Below are positions 39,663 to 47,637 of a DNA stretch of 64,000 bases, one piece after another. Position 1 is the first letter of the stretch; every line of letters begins with the position of its first letter. The notes under the pieces are model-generated. The model saw only the letters and a list, made by a program, of their open reading frames with translations, did not search any database and was not told the DNA's origin. Source of the DNA: Acidipropionibacterium sp. (GTDB lineage: Bacteria; Actinomycetota; Actinomycetes; Propionibacteriales; Propionibacteriaceae); NCBI GenBank assembly GCA_022647765.1, contig JALCLH010000003.1:62001-126000 (forward strand), in the 5' to 3' direction. Made by a program: the position numbers and the translations under genes.

Positions 39663-39708
39663 ACATGCGAGCGGGGCCCGGGAGAGATCCCGGGCCCCGC
39701 TCGCATGT
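39663..39708. terminator. guaA terminator
   Basis: A perfect 21-bp stem (39663-39683 with 39688-39708) around a GAGA tetraloop, located 38 bp after the guaA stop and before the convergent PspC gene. It probably stops transcription from both sides. Confidence 0.9.
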
Positions 39709-39745
39709 GTTGTGATTCTGGCCGGTGCGACGCTGACGCGACGCC

Positions 39746-40075
39746 TCACTCCTCGGTGTACGGGTTGAAGGTGTCGGTCTTCTTCGGATCGGTCGTCGGG
39801 TCGGCGCTCGAGGGCGCGTCCTGATGGGTGCTCCTGCGGGTGCCCCACGAGGTGCGCACCTGGTCGGCGGCCTGGCCGGCGAGGCTGGAGCCGTCCTCCT
39901 CGTTGGGGATGATGGCCCAGGCGGCCAGGTAGATCAGCGGTCCGGCCCCGGCGAAGATCACCAGGGCGATGGCCACGATCCTCACCAGGGTGACGTCGAG
40001 ATCCAGGCTTCGGGCGATGCCGGCGCACACTCCGCCGAGCAGTCGGCCTTCTTTGGGTCGGGTGATCTTGGTCAT
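39746..40075 (-). CDS. Small PspC-domain membrane protein
   Basis: A 109-residue protein. The first 60 residues are a PspC domain (LLGGVCAGIARSLDLDVTLVR, then a membrane helix through IIPNEEDG). The remaining tail is polar and cytoplasmic. PspC domains sense or signal envelope stress. It overlaps the next small membrane gene by 4 bp, and the same operon holds a second PspC protein, while a third PspC domain is fused to the divergent kinase. Confidence 0.85.
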   Translation of the reverse strand: MTKITRPKEGRLLGGVCAGIARSLDLDVTLVRIVAIALVIFAGAGPLIYLAAWAIIPNEEDGSSLAGQAADQVRTSWGTRRSTHQDAPSSADPTTDPKKTDTFNPYTEE

Positions 40076-40275
40076 GATCGGTGTCCTTTCGTGATGAGTG
40101 TCAGTACTACTCCCAGGGTGCCCAGTCCGATGAGGACCACGGGCCCCAGGCGGGCAAGGTCGCGCCAGTTGACGGGGGCGTCCAGGGCGAGCGCGACTCC
40201 CAGCCCCGAGACGATGGCCAGTAATAGACCCCAGATGAGGGCGCCGACATCGACGCGGTGGGAATGCCCGGTCAT
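40072..40275 (-). CDS. Small two-helix membrane protein
   Basis: A 67-residue protein with two predicted membrane helices (about residues 11-29, ALIWGLLLAIVSGLGVALAL, and 42-61, LGPVVLIGLGTLGVVLTLI). No enzyme motif. It overlaps its neighbours on both sides by 4 bp, so it is translated together with the two PspC proteins and is probably part of the same membrane complex. The family resembles the short LiaI/LiaF-type transmembrane unit, but this is tentative. Confidence 0.75.
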   Translation of the reverse strand: MTGHSHRVDVGALIWGLLLAIVSGLGVALALDAPVNWRDLARLGPVVLIGLGTLGVVLTLITKGHRS

Positions 40276-41471
40276 GGCGTCACGACCTTCACACTCGCCC
40301 CGATCGTCTTGAGCTTCAGCGTCCAGGTCGGCTCGCCCGGCCGGTGGGTTCCGGTCCAGGTGCTGCTGCCGGCTCCCGACAGGGTGTAGCCGTCGGGGGT
40401 CGAGACGGTTCCGCCGGTCGTCTCGGTGACGACCTCGACATTGACCGAGGTCGGCACGGTGATGGTGAGGTCCGAGCCGATCGCGGCCACCACGGTGGTG
40501 TCATCGCCGGATAGGCTCAGCCCCGAGGCGTCGATGGTGGCCTGGCCCGCCGCCACGGTGATCCCGGCGCCGGGCAGGTCCACCGGGGAGTCCCAGACCA
40601 TCGTGGAGGTGGTGCCGGCGATCACCTGACTCGGGATCTCGGCGCGGGGGACGGCGACCGCTCCGGCCAGCGCGACGGTCAGCACCAGCCCCAGGGTCAC
40701 CCCCAGATGGGGACGCCGGGTCCAGACGCCGACCAGCTGGAACAGGGCCGCGACCCCCAGCGCCAGCGACAGGGCGAGGATCTGCGGATGAGGGACCGGA
40801 GCCAGGTAGCCGGCCAGCCCGGCGACGCCGGCCAGCGCCAGCATCGCGAGGGTGAGCAGCCAGCTCCTGCGGCGTCTGACCGGCGGGGCGGACGCCTGCC
40901 GGACTGCGACGGCGGGCTCGGCGGCGGGAGCGTAGGGATCGAACTGTTCGAGGGACTGCGGGTCCAGCGGAGCGGCGGGGATCGCGACGGCGTCCCCGGT
41001 GCTCTGGACGGGCAGGGTGACCTGGACGGGCAGGGAGGGCTGATTCCGCTGCACCCGGCGCGACCGGCGCACCAGCCAGTAGGCCACCGCCAGCACCACC
41101 ACCGGCCCGAGGCCGAAGGGAGCGATGTGGGTGAGGACCGGAAGGGCCAGCGCCCAGACCGCCACCAGGATCGCGACCATCTGCCAGAGCTTCATCCGGG
41201 CCGCCCGGGGGAAGCGCTGGGCGGCGATCGACGGCCCGTCCGAGGCCGGCATCAGCAGCCAGGCGGCTGCATAGAGCACCGCACCGATCCCCATGCTGAG
41301 GGCCAGCACGGCCGTCAGGGCCCGAACCAGCAGGGGATCGACGTCCCAGTGACGCGCCAGACCCGTGCAGACGCCGCCGGCGAGCTTCTCAGAGGAGCAC
41401 CGCGGGGCGCGCTCCCAGACCGGCCCTGGAACGGGCGGCGGTGCGGGAATCGGGGTGGGGCGGGAGGCCAT
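40272..41471 (-). CDS. PspC-domain protein with C-terminal beta 'toastrack'-like domain
   Basis: A 399-residue membrane protein. After a Pro-rich start it has a PspC domain (about 27-78, KLAGGVCTGLARHWDVDPLLVR), then two blocks of paired membrane helices (about 95-130 and 205-275), and a C-terminal repeating beta domain (about 295-399) with alternating TTTSTMVWDSP, GDDTTVVAAIGSDLTITVP and VEVVTETTGGT strands. PspC plus LiaF-type helices plus a toastrack domain is an actinobacterial envelope-stress architecture. The ATG at 41471 gives the PspC start; longer readings run antisense to the kinase. It is divergent from the kinase gene by 114 bp. Confidence 0.82.
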   Translation of the reverse strand: MASRPTPIPAPPPVPGPVWERAPRCSSEKLAGGVCTGLARHWDVDPLLVRALTAVLALSMGIGAVLYAAAWLLMPASDGPSIAAQRFPRAARMKLWQMVAILVAVWALALPVLTHIAPFGLGPVVVLAVAYWLVRRSRRVQRNQPSLPVQVTLPVQSTGDAVAIPAAPLDPQSLEQFDPYAPAAEPAVAVRQASAPPVRRRRSWLLTLAMLALAGVAGLAGYLAPVPHPQILALSLALGVAALFQLVGVWTRRPHLGVTLGLVLTVALAGAVAVPRAEIPSQVIAGTTSTMVWDSPVDLPGAGITVAAGQATIDASGLSLSGDDTTVVAAIGSDLTITVPTSVNVEVVTETTGGTVSTPDGYTLSGAGSSTWTGTHRPGEPTWTLKLKTIGASVKVVTP

Positions 41472-41585
41472 GACTTCAATGGTGCACCGCCGGCGTGTCG
41501 CGCAACATCGGTGGTTCCCCTGATCCAGCACCCATTCCGCACCCCGAGAGTGGAGACGGTTCCTCACCGGTGACACTGTGGAGGT

Positions 41586-43040
41586 ATGGACGAGCAGGAC
41601 GGTGGACCAGTGCGCCCGGCCCCGGCCGGCATCCACGGGGCGGGACGCGTCACGGCACCCGACCTCGCGCCCGGAGTTGCACCCGAGCCGGAGCAGCAGC
41701 CGTGGCGGCGCGCCTTCCGCAGGCCCGACCGGGGATGGGCGGTCGGGGTGGCGGCCGGCGTCGCGGACCATCTGAGGATCCCGGTGTGGATCGTGCGAGC
41801 GGCATTCGTCGCCCTCGCCGCCTTCGACATGGTCGGCGTCCTGCTCTACGGCGCGCTGTGGATCCTCATGCCGCGGGCCGAGGGAGCGGCGTCCAGCCCC
41901 GGCATCGCGTCGGCAGATCGGCTCGGGCTGCGCACTGTGGCGCCGGCCGCCGGGCGATCCACCTCCGGCATCACCGGGGCCCTCGTCCTGGTCGGGGTCG
42001 GCCTGGTGTGGGTGCTGCAGTCGATCGGCCTCGGCATTCCCGGCCGCTGGTTCTGGCCGCTCGCCCTGGCCGCCGGGGGAGTCGCCCTGGTCTGGCGCCA
42101 GGCCGACGACTCGGTGTCCGCCGATCACATTCTCACCGACCGCCGCTGGCGGGCCGCCCTGCTGGAGCGCAGCGGCAGGATGGCGGCGCTGCGGGTCGGG
42201 GTCGGGCTGGCCCTGATGGGCAGCGCCGTCTCCCTGGTGGCCGCCTCCCAGATCGGCTTCGACCAGCTCCCCCGGCTGGCCCTGATGGCACTGCTGGTGC
42301 TGGTGGGAGTCGGCCTGGTCGCCGCCCCCTGGGTCCGTTCCTGGCAGCTGCGGCTGCGCAAGTCCGACCGCGAGCGGGTGGTGGCCGATGCCCGGGCCGA
42401 TATGGCCGCCCACCTGCACGACTCGGTGCTCCAGACCCTGGCCCTCATCCAGCGCCAGGCCGACGACCCGAGAGCGGTGTCCACCCTGGCCCGGCGTCAG
42501 GAGAGGGAGCTGCGCGAGTGGCTCTACGGCGGGGCCACTGCCACCGCATCCGGCGGCGTCTCGGGATCCGGAGACGCCGGGCCCACCACCCTCCGGGCGG
42601 CCCTGACCGCCGAGACCGGCCGGATCGAGGCCGAGCGCGGAACCCCGGTGGAGCTGGTCTGCGTCGGTGACATCGACCTCGACGAGGGCCTCACGGCGCT
42701 GGTGCAGGCCGCCGCCGAGGCGGTGATGAACGCCGCCAAGCACTCCGGGGCGCCCAAGGTCGACGTCTACGCCGAGATCGAGCCGGACCAGGTGGAGGTC
42801 TTCGTCCGCGACCGCGGCGTCGGTTTCGACCTCGACGGCATCGGTGATGACAGGATGGGGGTGCGGCGTTCGATCATCGCCCGGATGGAGCGCCACGGCG
42901 GAACTGCCACGGTGCGCAGCAGGCCGGGCGAGGGCACCGAGATCCGGCTTCAGATGAGGCCCGGGCAGCCCGGCGACTCCGATGCCGCGGAGAGCCCCAG
43001 GACGGCGACCACCAGGATGACGACAGCGAGGACGAGATGA
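41586..43040 (+). CDS. PspC-fused sensor histidine kinase
   Basis: A 484-residue kinase. The N-terminal PspC domain (about 46-97, RGWAVGVAAGVADHLRIPVW) is followed by several membrane helices, including 125-170 and 200-248. A HisKA_3 dimerisation helix follows, with the phosphorylated His in MAAHLHDSVLQTLALIQRQ (His about 278), and an ATPase domain with an N-box EAVMNAAKHSG and DRGVGFD. It would sense membrane state and phosphorylate the LuxR-type regulator encoded next, with which it overlaps by 4 bp. Confidence 0.9.
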   Translation: MDEQDGGPVRPAPAGIHGAGRVTAPDLAPGVAPEPEQQPWRRAFRRPDRGWAVGVAAGVADHLRIPVWIVRAAFVALAAFDMVGVLLYGALWILMPRAEGAASSPGIASADRLGLRTVAPAAGRSTSGITGALVLVGVGLVWVLQSIGLGIPGRWFWPLALAAGGVALVWRQADDSVSADHILTDRRWRAALLERSGRMAALRVGVGLALMGSAVSLVAASQIGFDQLPRLALMALLVLVGVGLVAAPWVRSWQLRLRKSDRERVVADARADMAAHLHDSVLQTLALIQRQADDPRAVSTLARRQERELREWLYGGATATASGGVSGSGDAGPTTLRAALTAETGRIEAERGTPVELVCVGDIDLDEGLTALVQAAAEAVMNAAKHSGAPKVDVYAEIEPDQVEVFVRDRGVGFDLDGIGDDRMGVRRSIIARMERHGGTATVRSRPGEGTEIRLQMRPGQPGDSDAAESPRTATTRMTTARTR

Positions 43041-43765
43041 CTAGTGACACGGCGGGACCGAATCCCCCGGTGAGCAACGGCGCGGTGAGTAATGGACCGG
43101 GGAGCAATGGGCCGGTGAGCATTGTGCTGGTCGACGACCACGAGATGTTCCGGGTCGGGGTGCGCGCCGAGATGAGCCAGCACCGCGACCGGGTGAAGGT
43201 GGTCGGAGAGGGCTACGACGTCGACTCCTCGGTGAGCGCGGTCCTGGCGAGCCGCCCGCAGGTGGTGCTGCTCGACGTGCATCTGCCCGGTGGCGGCGGC
43301 ACCGAGGTCATCAAGAAGTGCGACGCCGCCGGCCTGGACGCCGCCGCGACCCGGTTCCTGGCGCTGTCGGTCTCCGACGCCGCCGAGGATGTCATCTCGG
43401 TGATCCGCGCCGGGGCGCGGGGATATGTCACCAAGTCGATCTCATCGTCCGAGCTGCTCGGCGCCATCGACCGGGTCGCCACCGGGGACGCCGTCTTCTC
43501 GCCGCGGCTGGCCGGGTTCGTGCTGGACGCCTTCTCCGGGTCGATCGAGGTGGCGAGCATCGACGAGGATCTGGACCGTCTCTCACCGAGGGAGCGCGAG
43601 GTGATGCGGCTGATCGCCCGCGGCTACGCCTACAAGGAGGTGGCCAAGGAGCTGTTCATCTCGGTGAAGACCGTGGAGACCCACGTCTCGAACGTGCTGC
43701 GCAAGCTGCAGCTGTCGAACCGGCACGAACTCACCCGGTGGGCCACCGACCGCCGGCTGATCTGA
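43037..43765 (+). CDS. NarL/LuxR-type response regulator
   Basis: A 242-residue regulator. The receiver domain (about 30-150) opens IVLVDDHEMFRVGV and has the phosphorylated Asp in VVLLDVHLPGG. The C-terminal LuxR helix-turn-helix (about 180-240) reads LSPREREVMRLIARGYAYKE and KTVETHVSNVLRKL. It overlaps the PspC-kinase gene. The divergent PspC operon at 39746-41471 is its most likely target. The first 27 residues are a Ser/Asn/Gly/Pro spacer, so a later start is possible. Confidence 0.93.
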   Translation: MTSDTAGPNPPVSNGAVSNGPGSNGPVSIVLVDDHEMFRVGVRAEMSQHRDRVKVVGEGYDVDSSVSAVLASRPQVVLLDVHLPGGGGTEVIKKCDAAGLDAAATRFLALSVSDAAEDVISVIRAGARGYVTKSISSSELLGAIDRVATGDAVFSPRLAGFVLDAFSGSIEVASIDEDLDRLSPREREVMRLIARGYAYKEVAKELFISVKTVETHVSNVLRKLQLSNRHELTRWATDRRLI

Positions 43766-43805
43766 CCAGACTGGCTGAACGGCCCCGTCGACCGGACTGG
43801 CTGAA

Positions 43806-44066
43806 TCAGCGGCGGTTTCTGCTCACCAGGCCCCAGATGAAGAGCACGATGACCGAGCCCAGCACCGCCAGCGCCCAGGTGTTGAGGCTCCAGAAGCGAT
43901 CGATGCTGACATGGAAGACCGCGCTACCGATCCACCCTCCCAGCACACCGCCGACGACGCCGAGGATGAGGGTGGGCAGGCAGCCGACGGCCTGCTTCCC
44001 GGGCATGATCGCTTTCGCGATACCACCGGCGATCAGGCCCAGAATGATCCATCCGAAGAATCCCAT
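43806..44066 (-). CDS. GlsB/YeaQ/YmgE family stress membrane protein
   Basis: An 86-residue integral membrane protein made of three glycine-rich helices (GFFGWIILGLIAGGIAKAIM, TLILGVVGGVLGGWIG and ALAVLGSVIVLFIWGL), the transglycosylase-associated protein family. Members are often induced by stress, with no known chemistry. The ATG at 44066 fits the family start. It converges on the response regulator; its neighbourhood with the PspC cluster is consistent with an envelope role. Confidence 0.88.
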   Translation of the reverse strand: MGFFGWIILGLIAGGIAKAIMPGKQAVGCLPTLILGVVGGVLGGWIGSAVFHVSIDRFWSLNTWALAVLGSVIVLFIWGLVSRNRR

Positions 44067-44142
44067 GTCCCCATGATAGGGGACCAGGAGCCGGAACCCG
44101 GGAAGCAAAATCCGCCTCGGCAGCTCAGAGCCGCGCAGTCGT

Positions 44143-45036
44143 TCAGCCGGCCAGCGCGGCGATCGCCTCGTGGGCCAGCTGGGCGGCCTCCGACGGCGTC
44201 TTGCCGACCTTGACGCCGGCCGCCTCCAGAGCCTCCTTCTTGGCCGCGGCAGTGCCCGAGGAGCCCGAGACGATGGCTCCGGCGTGGCCCATCGTCTTGC
44301 CCTCCGGGGCGGTGAACCCGGCCACGTAGCCGATCACCGGCTTGGTGATGTGCTCGCTGATGTAGGACGCGGCCCGCTCCTCGGCGTCCCCCCCGATCTC
44401 CCCGATCATGACGATGACGTCGGTCTCCGGATCGTCCTGGAAGGCCTGCAGGGCGTCGATGTGAGTGGTGCCGACCACCGGATCGCCGCCGACCCCCAGG
44501 GCGGTCGAGATGCCCAGGTCGCGCACCTCGAACATCAGCTGGTAGGTGAGGGTGCCGGACTTGGAGACCAGCCCGACCCGTCCCGGGCCGGTGATGTCGG
44601 CCGGGGTGATGCCGGCGTTGGACTTCCCGGGACTGATGATGCCCGGGCAGTTCGGCCCGATGATCCGGGTCTTTCCGGAGCGGCGCGCCGCCGCGACGAA
44701 CTGCGTCTCGTCCTTGGCGGGGACCCCCTCGGTGATGCACACCACCAGCGGGATCTCGGCGTCGATGGCCTCCAGCACCGCCGCCTTGGTGAACTTCGCG
44801 GGCACGAAGACCACCGTGACATTGGCGCCGGTGGCCGCGACGGCGTCCTTCACGGAGCCGAAGACGGGCACCGAGACGCCGCCGTCGAAGGTGACCGACT
44901 GGCCGGCCTTGCGGGGATTGACGCCGCCGACGATGGCCGAGCCGGAGGCGAGCATCCGCTGGGTGTGCTTCATGCCCTCCGATCCGGTCATGCCCTGGAC
45001 GATGATCCTGGAATTCTGGTCGAGAATGATGGACAC
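44143..45036 (-). CDS. sucD: Succinyl-CoA synthetase alpha subunit SucD
   Basis: A 297-residue subunit that carries the phosphohistidine of the TCA-cycle enzyme (succinyl-CoA to succinate with ADP or GDP). Motifs are [16 protein letters not shown] at the CoA site, [11 protein letters not shown], and the active His in [13 protein letters not shown]. The GTG start at 45036 lies 5 bp after sucC. The gene is intact. Confidence 0.97.
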   Translation of the reverse strand: MSIILDQNSRIIVQGMTGSEGMKHTQRMLASGSAIVGGVNPRKAGQSVTFDGGVSVPVFGSVKDAVAATGANVTVVFVPAKFTKAAVLEAIDAEIPLVVCITEGVPAKDETQFVAAARRSGKTRIIGPNCPGIISPGKSNAGITPADITGPGRVGLVSKSGTLTYQLMFEVRDLGISTALGVGGDPVVGTTHIDALQAFQDDPETDVIVMIGEIGGDAEERAASYISEHITKPVIGYVAGFTAPEGKTMGHAGAIVSGSSGTAAAKKEALEAAGVKVGKTPSEAAQLAHEAIAALAG

Positions 45037-45041
45037 GGGTC

Positions 45042-46217
45042 TCAGGCCTCCTGGGATGCGAGCTCGGCGGCCTTGCTGGCGGCCTCGTCCATGGTGGCGA
45101 CCATGGTCACGAGCGGATGGTTGAAGTCTGCGAGGATGGCGCGGCCCTGCTCGACGGCGTTGCCGTCCAGCCGCACGACCAGCGGCTTGCTGGCCTTGTC
45201 GCCGAGGGTCTCCAGGGCCGTCCTGATGCCGTTGGCCACCTCGTCGCAGGCGGTGATGCCGCCGAACACGTTGACGAAGACCGAGCGCACCTGGGGGTCG
45301 GACATGATGAGGTCCAGGCCGTTGGCCATCACCTCGGCGGATGCGCCGCCGCCGATGTCCAGGAAGTTGGCGGGTCTGGGGGAGCCGGGGAAGGCCTCGC
45401 CGGCGTAGGCGACGACGTCCAGGGTGCTCATCACGAGCCCGGCGCCGTTGCCGATGACGCCGACCGAGCCGTCGAGCTTGACGTAGTTGAGGCCGAGCTC
45501 TCCGGCGCGCAGCTCGAGCGGGTCGGTGGCCGCGCGGTCGACCAGTTCGGCGTGCTCGGGGTGGCGGAAGGCGGCGTTGCCGTCGAGGGTGACCTTGCCG
45601 TCCAGGGCGAGGACCCGTCCATCTGCGGTCTTCACCATCGGGTTGACCTCGACCAGGGTGGCGTCCTCGTCGGAGTAGACCTCCCACAGCTTGAGGATCA
45701 CCGGGACGATGGCGGCGTGCGCCTCGGCCGGGAATCCGGCGGCGGTGAGGATCTCGGCGGCCTTGGCCTCGTCGATCCCGTCGATCGGGTCGACCGGCAC
45801 CTTCGCCAGCGCCTCGGGGCGCTCCCGGGCGAGGGTCTCGATGTCCATCCCGCCCTCGCGGGAGCACATCGCCAGGTACTGACGCTCGCCGCGATCCAGC
45901 AGGATCGAGAAGTAGTACTCCTCGGCGATGTCGGCGCCCTCGGCGATCATCACCTTGTGCACGGTGTGACCCTTGATGTCCATGCCGAGGATGGCCTCGG
46001 CGTGCTGCCCGGCCTGCGCCGGAGACTTGGCGATCTTGACGCCGCCCGCCTTGCCGCGTCCTCCGACCTTCACCTGGGCCTTCACCGCGACCACCGGGGT
46101 GCCCAGTTCGGCGGCCGCCCGGGCGGCCTGTTCCGGGGTGTCGGCGACGACGCCGCGAAGCACGGGGACGCCGTGCTTCTCGAACAGGTCGCGGGCTTGG
46201 TACTCATACAGATCCAC
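45042..46217 (-). CDS. sucC: Succinyl-CoA synthetase beta subunit SucC
   Basis: A 391-residue ATP-grasp subunit. It opens [19 protein letters not shown] and has [17 protein letters not shown] and the nucleotide and Mg2+ sites [12 protein letters not shown] and LDIGGGAS. The GTG at 46217 is the family start; the longer in-frame stretch upstream overlaps the promoter region. Operon with sucD (5-bp gap). Confidence 0.97.
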   Translation of the reverse strand: MDLYEYQARDLFEKHGVPVLRGVVADTPEQAARAAAELGTPVVAVKAQVKVGGRGKAGGVKIAKSPAQAGQHAEAILGMDIKGHTVHKVMIAEGADIAEEYYFSILLDRGERQYLAMCSREGGMDIETLARERPEALAKVPVDPIDGIDEAKAAEILTAAGFPAEAHAAIVPVILKLWEVYSDEDATLVEVNPMVKTADGRVLALDGKVTLDGNAAFRHPEHAELVDRAATDPLELRAGELGLNYVKLDGSVGVIGNGAGLVMSTLDVVAYAGEAFPGSPRPANFLDIGGGASAEVMANGLDLIMSDPQVRSVFVNVFGGITACDEVANGIRTALETLGDKASKPLVVRLDGNAVEQGRAILADFNHPLVTMVATMDEAASKAAELASQEA

Positions 46218-46279
46218 TGTCTGGCCTCTCCACTCTGCGAGGTGATCGACCGTCGTTGCAGCGGTCGACGTAACAGTAT

Positions 46280-46326
46280 CAATATGCGCCCGGGCAAGGC
46301 CCGAGACACCAATATCCGCCCGGGCA
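46280..46326. repeat. Direct repeat in the sucCD promoter region
   Basis: CAATATGCGCCCGGGCA (46280-46296) and CAATATCCGCCCGGGCA (46310-46326) are 16 of 17 identical and 30 bp apart, close to three helical turns. They lie between the divergent sucC and M23 peptidase genes, so they may be two binding sites for one regulator. Confidence 0.5.
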
Positions 46327-46481
46327 GGTGTCCGGATATCGGCGTCGCGGATCGGGGCAGCTCGGCGGAGCCGGACGGGGAGGTGGCGGATTGGCGTCAA
46401 TCCTGAGAGATGCTACAGTTTTCTCAGTATTGGACCGGGACCCTCATGGACAGGGTCGTGATCCCAGCCACGAGGAGTTCA

Positions 46482-47634
46482 GTGAGCAGACAAAGGCACC
46501 GCCGCGGCTTCGCCCCGTTGGAGTTCCTTCGCCGTTCGGTGGTCGTCGATGACCCGCCGCTCGACGGAGACGCCGGCATCGAGGGCGACGCCGTCGACTC
46601 GCAGGCCGCTGACGCCGGCGAGGACCAGCCCTTCGCAGAGCCCCGTCGTCGCTCCGCTCTGAGGATCGGCGTCGCCACCGCCGTGGTCGCGGTGCTCGGC
46701 GCGGTGACCGTGGGAGCGGTGACGATGACCAGCGCCTCGGGCTCCTCGGCGACCAATATCAACTCGCTGGCCGTGGACACCAACCGTCCCGACATCACCA
46801 AGGCCGTTCCGGTGACCGACCAGGACCTCAGCTCCTCGAGACTGTCCTCGGGGATCTCCAACCCGCAGGCGAAGGCCGACAAGGGCGCCCTCCGGTCGCG
46901 CGGCTCGGGCTCCCAGGGCTCCTCGGTCTCGCGCAGCAGCGTCCGCTCCGAGATCGACAAGGCGGTCAGCCAGTCGGTCGCGGACAAGCGCAGCAGCACC
47001 CTCGACACCACCACCGACGAGATCCAGAACACCGCCACCACGGTCGGCGAGACGGTCCGCGCCAAGGAACTGGACGCCTCGGTGGCCGCGGTGAAGAAGC
47101 GGGCCAAGGAGATCGCGGCCGAGAAGAAGGCCGCCGAGGAGAGGCTGGCCAAGCAGGCGGCCGCCTCCGGGGTGAAGATCACCCCCGGCACCCTGGGGGC
47201 CATCACCAGCGACGGCGGGGCCGTGCTGCCGGTGCGCCCCGGCTCCTACACGCTGGGCGCCTACTGGGGGAGAGACCGGAGTGTGGGCCCGCTGGCACAC
47301 CGGCGAGGACTTCGTCGCCGCCTGCGGCACCCCGCTCTACGCGGTCGCCTCCGGAGTGGTGGGCCAGTCGACCGGCGGGGCCTGGGCCGGCAACCACGTC
47401 GTCATCCACCTGGCCAACGGCGGGTCGATCCTGTACGCGCACATGACGAGCAAGTCGGTGTCCCCGGGGCAGATCGTCAAGCCCGGCCAGCTCATCGGCT
47501 ACTCCGGGGAGACCGGACGCGCCTTCGGCTGTCACCTGCACTTCGAGTACTACCCCCAGGGCACCACCCCCGGAGACGTCTACAGCACCACCGATCCGCT
47601 GGTCTTCCTGAGATCCCTGGGCCTCAAGCCCTGA
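46482..47634 (+). CDS. M23 peptidoglycan endopeptidase, membrane-anchored (one frameshift)
   Basis: About 383 residues after correction. A cytoplasmic N-terminus, one membrane helix (about 65-88, VATAVVAVLGAVTVGAV) and an extracytoplasmic Ser-rich coiled-coil-like region (KELDASVAAVKKRAKEIAAE) lead to a C-terminal M23 (LytM) domain. The zinc ligands are seen in HTGEDF and HLHFEY. It would cleave peptidoglycan cross-bridges. The frame shifts +1 at about 47268 (TGGGGGAGAGACC); removing one G or A gives YWGETGVWARWHTGEDF. The GTG at 46482 has a CGAGGAG ribosome site; ATG at 46446 is an alternative. It lies next to pcrA and sucCD as in many actinobacteria. Confidence 0.87.
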
Positions 47635-47637
47635 CGC

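Noticed and set aside
40272..42896. 874-codon reading for the PspC-toastrack gene
   Set aside because: The part upstream of 41471 is antisense to the histidine kinase; the PspC domain starts right after the ATG at 41471.
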